A DNA stretch of 64,000 nt, taken from assembly GCA_050263095.1 (NCBI GenBank), contig JBLNEW010000012.1, positions 13,963 through 77,962 of the forward strand. The letters are read 5' to 3'. The position numbers and the translations under genes are program-made. How positions within the stretch are numbered: the stretch's first letter is position 1; each line of letters begins with the position of its first letter. Source of the stretch: FEB-35 sp050263095 (GTDB lineage: Bacteria > Desulfobacterota > Deferrimicrobia > Deferrimicrobiales > Deferrimicrobiaceae). Below the pieces are notes generated by a model, which worked only from the letters and a program-made list of their open reading frames with translations, was not told the DNA's origin and did not search any database. This document shows positions 1-7,628 of the stretch, in pieces.

Positions 1-34
1 ACCTGGCCAGGCCGAGAATCGGTTTCATGCCCAT
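1..34 (-). CDS. livM: LivM branched-chain amino acid ABC permease (5' end only)
   Basis: Only the first 11 codons lie in the window (MGMKPILGLAR), so identity rests on position: the ATG overlaps nothing but sits 1 nt after the livH stop, where livM normally follows livH. LivM would be the second inner-membrane permease subunit of the LIV uptake system. An alternative start is the second Met at position 28. The rest of the gene is beyond the left edge. Confidence 0.55.
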   Translation of the reverse strand, partial: MGMKPILGLAR

Positions 35-35
35 C

Positions 36-920
36 CTAGACCTTCTCCGTCCGCTGGGTGCCGAGAATGCCGGTTGGCCGCACGAGGAGGACGAGGATCA
101 GGATGAGGAACGCGATGCCGTCCCGGTAAGTCGACGACAGGTAGGCCGAAGTCAGCGTTTCCGCCTGGCCCATGATAAGTCCGCCCAGCACGGCCCCCGG
201 GATGCTCCCGATCCCCCCCAGGACAGCGGCCGTGAAGGCCTTGAGCCCCGGCATGACCCCCATGAAGGTGTTTATCTGCGGATAGGCGAAGCCGTAGAGC
301 ACTCCGCCCACGCCGGCAAGGGCCGCCCCCAGTCCGAACGTGACGGATATCGTCAGGTCGACGTTCACTCCCATGAGACCTGCCGTCACGTGGTCGTGCG
401 AGACCGCCCGCATCGCCCTGCCCAGCCTGGTCTTGCGGACGACGAACTGCAGCAGGACAAGGCAGCACAGCGTGACCGCGAAGATGATCGCCTGGATGTT
501 GGTGATCGCCAGGTTGCGGAACTCCCATGCGGATACGGCGAACGGCCTTGGAAACGGATAGAAGTTCGGGCCGAAGACCTGGCGCAGCGAGGTGAAATAT
601 TCGAGGAAAAGGGATACCCCGATAGCCGTGATGAGCGACGCGATCCTGGGAGCGTTCCGCAGAGGGCGGTATGCGACCCGCTCCATGGCGATCGCCAGGA
701 GGGCGCACCCGCAGATTGCGAGCAGGAACACGGCAAGGAGCGGGAGGCGGGCTCCCTCGATCGCGTAGAGGCCTATGAAAGCGCCCACCATGAAGACGTC
801 GCCATGGGCGAAATTTATCAGCCGCACGATGCCGTACACCATCGTGTAGCCAAGGGCGATCAGGGCGTAAACGAACCCCAGCTGAAGCCCGTTAACGACC
901 TGCTGAAGGAAATAATCCAC
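36..920 (-). CDS. livH: LivH branched-chain amino acid ABC transporter permease
   Basis: A 294-residue polytopic inner-membrane protein, the usual length for LivH. It starts with the family pattern 'QQVVNGLQLGFVYALIALGY' and contains 'INFAHGDVFMVGAF', the conserved segment of LIV permeases, followed by several hydrophobic helices. With LivM it forms the channel for leucine, isoleucine, valine or related substrates delivered by LivK. The start codon is GTG, 12 nt after the livK stop; the only strong purine-rich SD (GGAGG) is too far upstream, so translation may be coupled to livK. The operon order livK-livH-livM is standard. Confidence 0.93.
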   Translation of the reverse strand: MDYFLQQVVNGLQLGFVYALIALGYTMVYGIVRLINFAHGDVFMVGAFIGLYAIEGARLPLLAVFLLAICGCALLAIAMERVAYRPLRNAPRIASLITAIGVSLFLEYFTSLRQVFGPNFYPFPRPFAVSAWEFRNLAITNIQAIIFAVTLCCLVLLQFVVRKTRLGRAMRAVSHDHVTAGLMGVNVDLTISVTFGLGAALAGVGGVLYGFAYPQINTFMGVMPGLKAFTAAVLGGIGSIPGAVLGGLIMGQAETLTSAYLSSTYRDGIAFLILILVLLVRPTGILGTQRTEKV

Positions 921-932
921 CCGGGCCCGCCG

Positions 933-2066
933 TCAGGGACTCACCTCCTTGACGAATTTCTGCCTGCCGCCGGCTATCTGCAGGATCACGGCGCTCTTGA
1001 TTGCGTTCCCGTTGGGGTCCATCGCGGATTCCCCGGTCACCCCCTTGAATCCTTTTATCGAGGCGAGCGCCTCGCGGATCTTGCGCGGATCGTCGGAGTC
1101 GGCCTTGCGGATCGCCTCGAGCATCAGGTTGGTGCCGTCGTATGCCAGGGTCCCCAGCGCGTCCGGCGTCTGCCCGAACTTGTCCCTGTACTTCTTCACC
1201 CAGGCGACCACTTCGGGGCGCGTGTCGTCGGCGGAATAGTGGTTGGAGAAATACCCCCCTTCGATCGCGTTCCCGGCGACCTTCACCAGGTCCGGGGAAT
1301 CCCAGCCGTCGGGGCCTACAAGCGTCGCATTGATCCCCTTCTCCCTTGCCTGCCGCGCGATGAGGCCTACCTTGTTGTAGTAGTCCGGCAGGAAGAGCAC
1401 TTCGGGGCCCGAGGCCTTCACCTTGGTGAGAAGCGCGGAGAAATCGACGTCGTCCTTTCCGTACGACTCGTACGCCACCACCGTGCCTCCCATCAGCCTG
1501 AACGCGTCGGCGAAATACTCTGCGATCCCCTTGGAATAGTCGTTCGAGGCGTCGTACAGGACGGCCGCCTTGTCCTTCATGAGCGACTCCCTCGCGAACT
1601 TGGCCATCACCCTTCCCTGGAACGGGTCGATGAAGCAGGACCGGAACATGAAATCCTTTCGCTTCGCGTCTGCGACGGTCACCTTTGGATTGGTGGCTGT
1701 CGGGGTGAGTGTGGGAATTTTTCCGCTCTGCGCCATGTCGGAAACCGGAATCGCGGCCTTGGAGGTGACCGAGCCGATGATCGCGCGGACCTTGTGCTGG
1801 TTGATCAGCAGGTTCGCCGCGTTGCTTGCCTCGGTCGGGTCGTTCCTGTCGTCGACCACGACAGTGACGATCTTCATGCCCGCGACGCCGCCCGCCTTGT
1901 TCGCCTCGTCGACCGCGATCTCGAAGGAGTTCCGCACCGATTCGCCGTAGGTCTTGACGTCTCCCGTCAGCGGCGTTATCAGCCCGATCTTGATTTCCTT
2001 GGCCGGGGGCGCCTTGCACCCCCACAGAGCAAGCGCAAGCGCTGCGACGATCGCCGCCTTTTTCAC
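933..2066 (-). CDS. livK: LivK/LivJ-type periplasmic substrate-binding lipoprotein
   Basis: A 377-residue family-1 solute-binding protein for branched-chain amino acids or related substrates. I chose the GTG start at 2066 because GGGAGGA lies 5-6 nt upstream and the next residues form a lipoprotein signal (VKKAAIVAALALALWGC, with Cys at the lipobox); an upstream in-frame ATG at 2105 has no such support. After the lipobox 'KEIKIGLITPLTGDVKTYG' is the classic LIV-binding-protein N-terminus, and 'DDRNDPTEASNAANLL' is the second family signature. It delivers substrate to LivH/LivM encoded just downstream. The exact ligand cannot be told from sequence. Confidence 0.93.
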   Translation of the reverse strand: MKKAAIVAALALALWGCKAPPAKEIKIGLITPLTGDVKTYGESVRNSFEIAVDEANKAGGVAGMKIVTVVVDDRNDPTEASNAANLLINQHKVRAIIGSVTSKAAIPVSDMAQSGKIPTLTPTATNPKVTVADAKRKDFMFRSCFIDPFQGRVMAKFARESLMKDKAAVLYDASNDYSKGIAEYFADAFRLMGGTVVAYESYGKDDVDFSALLTKVKASGPEVLFLPDYYNKVGLIARQAREKGINATLVGPDGWDSPDLVKVAGNAIEGGYFSNHYSADDTRPEVVAWVKKYRDKFGQTPDALGTLAYDGTNLMLEAIRKADSDDPRKIREALASIKGFKGVTGESAMDPNGNAIKSAVILQIAGGRQKFVKEVSP

Positions 2067-2185
2067 CCGATCCTCCCGACCCGTCCGGTTAAGTTCCGCC
2101 TTCAATGCCCTATCCTATTTTAAAGTTTCGCGTTTCGTGTAGACCTTTTTTTTATGCCGCCGGCTGTGCGGCCCGCGGAATTATC

Positions 2186-3355
2186 TCAACGGTTCCCGGG
2201 TTGAACGGATCGTTTATCCTGCGGATTCGCGTAGCTGATCCGATATATCGCCCCCGCCTTGTCGTCGGAAACGAGAAGCGCCCCGTCCGGCATGACAAGC
2301 ACGTCCACCGGACGGCCCCAGGCGCTGCCTCCCTTGAGCCACCCTTGAGCGAAAGTTTCATAGCTCGCCGCGCGTCCGCCTTTCAGCCTGACCAGCGAAA
2401 CACGGTAACCGACGGGGCTGCTGCGGTTCCAGGACCCGTGCTCCGCGATGAAGATCTGGTTCCTGTATTCCGCCGGAAACATGCTCCCCGTGTAGAATCG
2501 CATGCCCAACGACGCAACGTGGGCCCCGAGCTCCATTTCGGGCGGCGTGATTTCCCGTCCGGCGGCCCTGCCTCCGAAATCCGGGTCGCGCACGTCCTTC
2601 CCGTGCCGGTAAGGGAAACCGAAGTGCATCCCCTTCCGGGGGGCCCGGTTCAGTTCGTCCGGAGGCCTGTCGTCGCCCAGCCAGTCCCGACCGTTGTCGG
2701 TGAACCAGAGCTCTTTCGTCTCCGGGTTCCAGTCGAATCCGACAGTATTCCGCACGCCTGCGGCGAACGACTCGAGGGCCGTGCCGTCAGGCTTCATGCG
2801 CATGATGGAGGCGTACCTCGGGTCCTTTTCCTCGCAGACGTTGCACGGAGCGCCGACCGGCACGTAAAGATACCCGTCCGGCCCGAACCGGATGAACTTC
2901 CAGCCATGATGGGTATCGCGCGGGAAGGTGTCTTTGACGACGGCGGGCTTCGGCGGATCCTTCAGGCGGGCCTCGATGCCGTCGTACCGCAGCACCCGGC
3001 TCACCTCCGCCACGAAGAGCGCTCCGTCCCGGAACGCCACTCCGTTCGGCATGTTCAGTCCCCTGGCGACGGTGATGACCTCGTCGGCGCGGCCTTTCCC
3101 GCCGCGATCGAGCACCGCGTAGACGTTTCCCGCAGTGCGCGTTCCGACGAACAGGATTCCTCCGGGAGAGATCGCCATCGAACGGGCGCCCGGCACGCCG
3201 GCGGCATATACGTCGATCCGGAAGCCGGGAGGCAGGCGGATGTCGCCGAGCGGCGCGTCGGCCCCCCGGCACGCCGCGGCGTACAGTAAAACCGTCAGCA
3301 GCAGCGCGGCGCCCGGACCCGCCCTGCGGAGTGCTTTCAAGACTTCGCGGGACAC
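2186..3355 (-). CDS. PQQ-type sorbosone/glucose dehydrogenase-like lipoprotein
   Basis: A 389-residue protein of the glucose/sorbosone dehydrogenase (six-bladed propeller) family. 'LPPGFRIDVYAAGVPGARSM' begins the propeller, and 'DTHHGWKFIRFGPDGYLYVP', 'GVRNTVGFDWNPETKELWFT' and 'IFIAEHGSWNRSSPVGYRV' are characteristic blades. A hydrophobic N-terminus ending in YAAAC suggests a lipoprotein. I place the start at the GTG at 3355, with GGGAG about 8 nt upstream; the open frame continues back into the neighbouring gene but that part overlaps it and is not coding. Probably a periplasmic, PQQ-dependent sugar or aldose oxidoreductase, though many family members lack known activity. It sits 17 nt after the FMN-binding gene. 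Confidence 0.85.
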   Translation of the reverse strand: MSREVLKALRRAGPGAALLLTVLLYAAACRGADAPLGDIRLPPGFRIDVYAAGVPGARSMAISPGGILFVGTRTAGNVYAVLDRGGKGRADEVITVARGLNMPNGVAFRDGALFVAEVSRVLRYDGIEARLKDPPKPAVVKDTFPRDTHHGWKFIRFGPDGYLYVPVGAPCNVCEEKDPRYASIMRMKPDGTALESFAAGVRNTVGFDWNPETKELWFTDNGRDWLGDDRPPDELNRAPRKGMHFGFPYRHGKDVRDPDFGGRAAGREITPPEMELGAHVASLGMRFYTGSMFPAEYRNQIFIAEHGSWNRSSPVGYRVSLVRLKGGRAASYETFAQGWLKGGSAWGRPVDVLVMPDGALLVSDDKAGAIYRISYANPQDKRSVQPGNR

Positions 3356-3372
3356 GGCCTGCTCCCGCCTCC

Positions 3373-3744
3373 CTAGACGAGGGGCCTCGCCTCGATGACC
3401 CTGAAGCAGGCCACGTACTTGACGGCGGCACCTGCCTGCGGATTCACCGCCCTGGAGGCGCGGGCGCGTATCTCTTCCAGCAATTTCCCGGAGGTCTCGA
3501 CGTTGGCAAGCTCGAGGGTCAGCCGGACCCCTTTTCCGTTGCCGTCCGGCGAGAAATAGATGTAAGAGGCATGCGGATTCTCCATCGCGAACCGGTAGGT
3601 CCGGCCTTCCGTCATCCCCCACGCCACCGTTTCCTCGTCGATGACTCGAGGGACTGCGTACACCGCGGTATTGACGGCCCCGTCCGCGCCGGACGTCGCC
3701 ATTACGCCGGTGCCACCTTCCTTGAATCGCTCCTCAAGCTTCAT
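3373..3744 (-). CDS. Pyridoxamine 5'-phosphate oxidase-like FMN-binding protein
   Basis: A 123-residue small split-barrel protein. 'GTGVMATSGADGAVNTAVYA' near the N-terminus and 'YRFAMENPHASYIYFSPDG' in the middle match the PPOX-like general stress and flavin-binding family, which is much shorter than true PdxH. It probably binds FMN, F420 or a similar cofactor in the cytoplasm; the substrate is unknown. ATG preceded by GGGGAG. It is read in the same direction as the rhodanese upstream and the sorbosone-dehydrogenase-like gene downstream, so the three may be cotranscribed. Confidence 0.8.
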   Translation of the reverse strand: MKLEERFKEGGTGVMATSGADGAVNTAVYAVPRVIDEETVAWGMTEGRTYRFAMENPHASYIYFSPDGNGKGVRLTLELANVETSGKLLEEIRARASRAVNPQAGAAVKYVACFRVIEARPLV

Positions 3745-3777
3745 GCGCTCCCCCTTTTCGGCGCGCTTCCCCCGCGC

Positions 3778-4191
3778 CTATCGCACGACAGGCAATCCCT
3801 CCCTGATCCACCCGGTGATCCCGCCGGACATGTGCAGGATCCTGCCGAACCGCAGATCCTCCATTATCGACGCAGCCTTTTCGCTTCGATTCCCGGTCCG
3901 GCAATACAAAAGGTATGTCTTCCCGCGGTCGAGCCGCTCCGCCTCGTACCTGAAGCGGCCGGAGGAAATGTCGATCAATACGGATCCCTCGATGTGCCCT
4001 TCCCGGTATTCCGCCGGCGTACGGACGTCCAGAAGCACGAAATCCTTCTGCGCCCCGTGCTCCCGGATGGCCGCCGCGGCCTCCTTGGGAGAAAGATTTT
4101 GTATCGCGCCGGCCGCGTATCCCGCGCCCGGGGAGAATATCGCCCCCGGCATCGCGGCCAGCAGGACCGCGGCGGCTTTCCACGATTTCAA
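3778..4191 (-). CDS. Exported single-domain rhodanese
   Basis: A 137-residue protein with a signal peptide (about 27 residues) followed by one rhodanese domain. 'FVLLDVRTPAEYREGHIEG' is the rhodanese front signature and 'LLYCRTGNRS' is the active-site loop with the catalytic Cys. The domain ends with 'MSGGITGWIREGLPVV', typical of the PspE/GlpE type. Such proteins transfer or carry sulfane sulfur; location is probably periplasmic. The start is TTG with GGAGG six nt upstream. It precedes the FMN-binding gene in the same orientation. Confidence 0.88.
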   Translation of the reverse strand: MKSWKAAAVLLAAMPGAIFSPGAGYAAGAIQNLSPKEAAAAIREHGAQKDFVLLDVRTPAEYREGHIEGSVLIDISSGRFRYEAERLDRGKTYLLYCRTGNRSEKAASIMEDLRFGRILHMSGGITGWIREGLPVVR

Positions 4192-4248
4192 AAGACGCCT
4201 CCGGGAAAAAAATCGCCTTTCGGAAAGGTTAGATGCAGCGCCGCCCGC

Positions 4249-4680
4249 CTAGATTTCCTCCAGGAGGGTCGAAAAGGTGTCGTGATGGCCTTCCTCGTCC
4301 GACAATATTTCCCGGAAAAGGTGATTCGTCACCTCGTCCCCGTCCCTCCTCGAAACATCGATGATCTTCTTGTAGAGGACTATCGCCCCCTCTTCGTCCT
4401 TCTTGTCCTGCTCCAGCATCTCCTTCAGGGTATTCCCTACGAAGATCGGCGTGGGTTTCGTGGTCGGTATGCCGCCCAGGTAATTGAGCCTCTCCGCGAT
4501 GGCCTCCGCGTGCTTCATCTCTTCAATGGCTATCTTCTTGAACGCATCCTTCACCGCGTATCCTTTCACTCCCTTCCACAGCACGTGCTGCCACATGTAC
4601 TGAACCGCGACCTGGATCTCCCTGGCGATCGCCTGGTTGAGCAGCTCGATGAGCTCCTTGGGGGCTTTTCCTGCGGTCAT
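4249..4680 (-). CDS. Ferritin-like / bacterioferritin-type diiron protein
   Basis: A 143-residue four-helix bundle of the ferritin-like superfamily. 'LLNQAIAREIQVAVQYMWQH' supplies the first metal Glu, 'IAIEEMKHAEAIAERL' the second-helix ExxH, and 'LSDEEGHHDTFSTLL' the last-helix ExxHH. This arrangement is close to bacterioferritin and Dps-like iron-handling proteins and implies iron oxidation and storage or peroxide protection. ATG with AGGAGG nine nt upstream. It is divergent from the thioredoxin-reductase-like gene, a pairing that fits oxidative stress defence. Confidence 0.85.
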   Translation of the reverse strand: MTAGKAPKELIELLNQAIAREIQVAVQYMWQHVLWKGVKGYAVKDAFKKIAIEEMKHAEAIAERLNYLGGIPTTKPTPIFVGNTLKEMLEQDKKDEEGAIVLYKKIIDVSRRDGDEVTNHLFREILSDEEGHHDTFSTLLEEI

Positions 4681-4752
4681 GTCCTATGCCTCCTGGCGTG
4701 GAATATTGATGACGCTTCAAGTTACCATCATAATCCAACGGCCGCATCCACC

Positions 4753-4781
4753 TTGACAAGCATTGCATCCCGAAGTAACAC
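4753..4781 (+). promoter_or_regulatory. Candidate sigma-70 promoter of the thioredoxin-reductase-like gene
   Basis: TTGACA (4753-4758), a 17-nt spacer and TAACAC (4776-4781) lie 35 nt before the ATG at 4816. The -35 is perfect; the -10 matches three of six positions. Confidence 0.5.
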
Positions 4782-4815
4782 TTCAACGGAACTACGGCAC
4801 GCCTGGAGGAATGGA

Positions 4816-5736
4816 ATGGTCCGCAACGTTATCATACTGGGATCCGGGTGCGCAGGCTCCACGGCGGCGATCTACACCGCCCGCGCCAACCTGCATCCGC
4901 TGGTGCTCGAGGGCCGGGAGCCCGGCGGCCAGCTCGGCCTCACGACCGATGTTGAGAACTTTCCCGGCTTCGTGGACGGCATCCAGGGGCCGGAGCTTGT
5001 GGACATAATGAAGCGGCAGGCGCAGCGGTTCGGCGCCGAATACGTTTCCGAAGCCGCCGCGGAAGTCGATCTCCAATCGCGCCCTTTCACGGTCAAAACC
5101 GATGAAGCGACTTATCGCGCCAGGACTCTGATAATCGCGACCGGCGCTTCCGCCAGGATGCTGGGCCTCGAGTCCGAGAGAAGGCTGCTGGGCAGGGGGG
5201 TTTCCACCTGCGCCACCTGCGACGGAGCCTTCTTCCGCAACAAGGAGGTGATGGTCGTGGGAGGCGGCGACACCGCCGTCGAAGAGGCGGTTTTTCTCAC
5301 GCGGTTCGCCTCGAAGGTATTCCTGGTCCATAGGCGCGACCAGTTCCGGGCGTCCAAGATAATGGTCGACAGGGCGATGAAAAATCCGAAGATCGAATTC
5401 CTCTGGAATTCGGTGATCGCGGATATCCTGGACGCGGAGAAGAACGAGGTTACGGCGGTGCGCCTGAAGAACACCAGGGACGGGAAGGAGGAAACCCGCA
5501 GGATAGACGGCGTATTCGTCGCGATCGGGCACGTGCCCAACACGAAGATCTTCGAAGGCAAGCTGGACCTGGAAAAGGGATACATCGTCCTGCACGGCGG
5601 ATCCAGGACCAGCGTCGAGGGGGTGTTCGCCGCGGGGGACGTCCATGATTTCGTCTACCGCCAGGCGGTGACGGCCGCCGGCTGCGGGTGCCGCGCAGCC
5701 ATCGACGCGGAGCGCTTCCTGGAAGCCGGCGGGTAG
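4816..5736 (+). CDS. trxB: Thioredoxin reductase-like FAD/NAD(P)H oxidoreductase
   Basis: A 306-residue class II thioredoxin reductase. The N-terminal FAD-binding Rossmann motif is GSGCAGSTAAIYTARA, the redox-active disulfide is CATC at about residue 136, the NAD(P)H-binding motif is VVGGGDTAVEEAVFL, and the C-terminal FAD motif is GVFAAGDVHD. All elements needed for reducing thioredoxin are present. The start at 4816 has GGAGG at 4805-4809; longer upstream open frame is noise. NADPH would normally be read by HRR-type residues and 'VHRRDQFRA' is present. Some close relatives reduce other partners, so the name is moderately sure. Confidence 0.9.
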   Translation: MVRNVIILGSGCAGSTAAIYTARANLHPLVLEGREPGGQLGLTTDVENFPGFVDGIQGPELVDIMKRQAQRFGAEYVSEAAAEVDLQSRPFTVKTDEATYRARTLIIATGASARMLGLESERRLLGRGVSTCATCDGAFFRNKEVMVVGGGDTAVEEAVFLTRFASKVFLVHRRDQFRASKIMVDRAMKNPKIEFLWNSVIADILDAEKNEVTAVRLKNTRDGKEETRRIDGVFVAIGHVPNTKIFEGKLDLEKGYIVLHGGSRTSVEGVFAAGDVHDFVYRQAVTAAGCGCRAAIDAERFLEAGG

Positions 5737-5759
5737 GGATCTCCCCGGGCCTTATCCTT

Positions 5760-6122
5760 CTAAGTCCCTTTTTCCCCCGAGCCGGCATCCGCGGGAGGGG
5801 TCTCCATGCGACGCGCGATCTCCGCCGTGTTGCGGGCGATTTCGGCGGTGTTGTCCGAGATCCGGAAAACGACGATCGCCAGCTCGTAAACGATCCGGGA
5901 GGATATGACAAGTATAAGGAACGCCAGGGGTGCGACGAAAAACAGCGACAGCATCCCCTTGGCCGCGGACTCGGAGAACCCCTCGATGATCAGCACGATC
6001 GATATGAACCCCGCAGCGACTATGGAAAGGGCGTACAGGACCTTTATAACGCGCGGCGTGACGAGGGTCTTGAACGAAACATCGAAGAGCGGCTCGTAGA
6101 TCCGCCTGCCTTTCTCCTCCAT
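5760..6122 (-). CDS. DUF4282-like two-helix membrane protein
   Basis: A 120-residue protein with a short cytoplasmic N-terminus ('YEPLFDVSFKTLVTPRVIKV'), two transmembrane helices (about residues 28-48 and 58-85) and a polar C-terminal tail with the repeat 'DNTAEIARNTAEIAR'. The N-terminus and helix layout resemble DUF4282 proteins, whose function is not known. It converges on the trxB-like gene and its stop is 24 nt from that stop. Confidence 0.7.
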   Translation of the reverse strand: MEEKGRRIYEPLFDVSFKTLVTPRVIKVLYALSIVAAGFISIVLIIEGFSESAAKGMLSLFFVAPLAFLILVISSRIVYELAIVVFRISDNTAEIARNTAEIARRMETPPADAGSGEKGT

Positions 6123-6133
6123 CCCTGCCCCCT

Positions 6134-6168
6134 AAAAAAAAACCCCGGCGAGCGCTCGCCGGGGTTTT
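6134..6168 (-). terminator. Rho-independent terminator downstream of the cold-shock gene
   Basis: An 11-bp perfect stem (CCCCGGCGAGC/GCTCGCCGGGG, 6143-6164) has nine A at its left and TTTT at its right on the plus strand. Read leftward from the cold-shock gene, the stem is followed by a run of U, the strong orientation. It separates the cold-shock gene from the DUF4282-like gene. A second small hairpin (CAAGGGG/CCCCTTG, 6175-6193) lies between the cold-shock stop and this stem. Confidence 0.88.
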
Positions 6169-6205
6169 CATTGTCAAGGGGTTAAACCCCTTGGGCGGTT
6201 CCCGC

Positions 6206-6409
6206 TTACTTCACCTTTGTTACGTTGGAAGCCTGCGGTCCCTTGGGGCCTTGGGTGATTTCGAACTCGACGCGGTCACCTTCGTTCAGCGACTTGAATC
6301 CTTCGGCCTTGATCGCGCTGAAGTGCACGAACACATCCGGGCCGCCTTCCTGGGAGATGAAGCCGAACCCCTTCGCGTCATTGAACCACTTCACTGTGCC
6401 TTGTGCCAC
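6206..6409 (-). CDS. Cold-shock protein (CspA family)
   Basis: A 67-residue single OB-fold protein. RNP1 is KGFGFI and RNP2 is VFVHFSAI, both intact, so it should bind single-stranded RNA/DNA as an RNA chaperone. The start is GTG with a perfect AAGGAGG eight nt upstream. It has its own promoter (6480-6508) with a roughly 60-nt leader, and a strong terminator, so it is monocistronic. Leaders of this kind often regulate csp translation by temperature, but I see no specific cold box. Confidence 0.95.
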   Translation of the reverse strand: MAQGTVKWFNDAKGFGFISQEGGPDVFVHFSAIKAEGFKSLNEGDRVEFEITQGPKGPQASNVTKVK

Positions 6410-6479
6410 TTGCCGTTCCTCCTTAAATTTTTACTGCTGAAAAACCTGAGCGCAAAGCTCAAATTTGACAACATTCGTA

Positions 6480-6508
6480 AATCTAACAGGTAATCCACCA
6501 TGCGTCAA
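6480..6508 (-). promoter_or_regulatory. Sigma-70 promoter of the cold-shock gene
   Basis: On the minus strand TTGACG (6508-6503), a 17-nt spacer and TAGATT (6485-6480). Predicted start near 6473, giving a leader of about 64 nt before the GTG. It lies in the gap after the HD-GYP-like gene. Confidence 0.65.
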
Positions 6509-6518
6509 GGAAAGATCT

Positions 6519-7628
6519 TTACGGAAGCAGCTCCAGGAACCTGTCGAACAGGCGCGGCTCGAATTCCTTCCCCCTGCCCTCTTTCATTATGGAGATCGTC
6601 GTTTCCCTGTCCAGGCTTTTCCTGTAGGGACGATAGGTGCGAAGCGCGTCGTAAACGTCGGCGATCTGGGTCATGTACGAAGCGGGCTGCAAGGCCCCTT
6701 CGAACCGGACGGCCGGATACCCCGACCGGTCGTATTTGACGTGGTGCTCGAAGGCGACGATCATCGGCAGGTCCGAACCGCAATCAAGCTTCCTGAGTAT
6801 TTTCGCGCCGGTTGCGGGGTGCTCCGCCATCCTTTCGAATTCGCCGGCATCCAGCCTGCCCGGCTTGTTTAGTATTCCCGCCGGGATCGTCTCCTTCCCT
6901 ACGTCGTGCAGCAGCGCGGCCATGCCGAGCTCCTGGACCTGGGGCTCGGAAAAACCGAGGTGGATCGCCTGCGCCACGACTATTACGCAGACGTTCAGGG
7001 AATGCGTCACCGTGTAGTCGTCGTGCGCCTGCAGGCGCATCAGGCGGTCGATGAGCATCCCCTCCTGGCGAAGCCCCTTCATCACGGCCGCGACCAGATC
7101 GCGCCCTTCGGAGACGCGGGCCCCCGCCCCTTCCCCCGCGAGCGACGTCAGAAGGCTCTTCAAAACCTCGGCGGCTCCCTGCAGGACGTGAGACCTCATG
7201 ACGGGCGTCAGTCCGGAAGGGATATTCCCCCCCTCCGCGATCTCCTGGATCCGGCCGCAGGTTATATGCTCCCATCGCATTTCCGCGGCCCCTTCCTTGC
7301 CCCCTCCGACGTAATATACGAACCGCTTCAATTCACCGAAAGTGATCCCCTCGCCGAACGAGACCTTCTCTATCCCCCTTTCCTGCATCCTGCGGATAAG
7401 TTTGACCAGGGTTGGGGAAATTCCCAGGAATGGGAACTCGTCAACGATGGCGTGATCGCCCATGAAGCCCATGTGCAGGATCTTGAGCCTTTCCGTTTCA
7501 TCCTTTATTCGCTGGTGGAGGCGCGTCAGAAGTTCCTGGACGCGCTGATGCGTATCCGGATAGACGGACACCGCCTGGACGGCCAGGGCAAGGTCGGATA
7601 CCACGCCGAAAAGTTCCTGCTTCTTCAT
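6519..7628 (-). CDS. HD-GYP-like domain protein with divergent GYP motif
   Basis: A 369-residue cytoplasmic protein. The first 190 residues show no domain I can name. The C-terminal half is an HD-GYP phosphodiesterase-type domain: 'LLHDVGKETIPAGILNKPG', then 'AEHPATGAKIL' and 'HHVKYDRSGYP'. The canonical last motif is HHExxDGxGYP; here the Glu after HH is Val and the Gly after Asp is Arg, so cyclic di-GMP hydrolysis may be altered or lost. I place the start at 7628 because ATGA overlaps the stop of the upstream HEAT-like gene; the open frame continues upstream only as antisense noise. The overlap implies translational coupling. Confidence 0.82.
   Translation of the reverse strand: MKKQELFGVVSDLALAVQAVSVYPDTHQRVQELLTRLHQRIKDETERLKILHMGFMGDHAIVDEFPFLGISPTLVKLIRRMQERGIEKVSFGEGITFGELKRFVYYVGGGKEGAAEMRWEHITCGRIQEIAEGGNIPSGLTPVMRSHVLQGAAEVLKSLLTSLAGEGAGARVSEGRDLVAAVMKGLRQEGMLIDRLMRLQAHDDYTVTHSLNVCVIVVAQAIHLGFSEPQVQELGMAALLHDVGKETIPAGILNKPGRLDAGEFERMAEHPATGAKILRKLDCGSDLPMIVAFEHHVKYDRSGYPAVRFEGALQPASYMTQIADVYDALRTYRPYRKSLDRETTISIMKEGRGKEFEPRLFDRFLELLP

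Noticed and set aside
27..2123. A 698-codon open frame on the plus strand opposite livH and livK
   Set aside because: It is low-complexity, Arg/His/Asp-rich, antisense to two clear genes and arises from high GC content; no family pattern.
3331..4815. In-frame upstream extension of the thioredoxin-reductase-like gene by about 490 codons
   Set aside because: It overlaps four genes on the other strand; the true start at 4816 has GGAGG and begins the FAD-binding fold.
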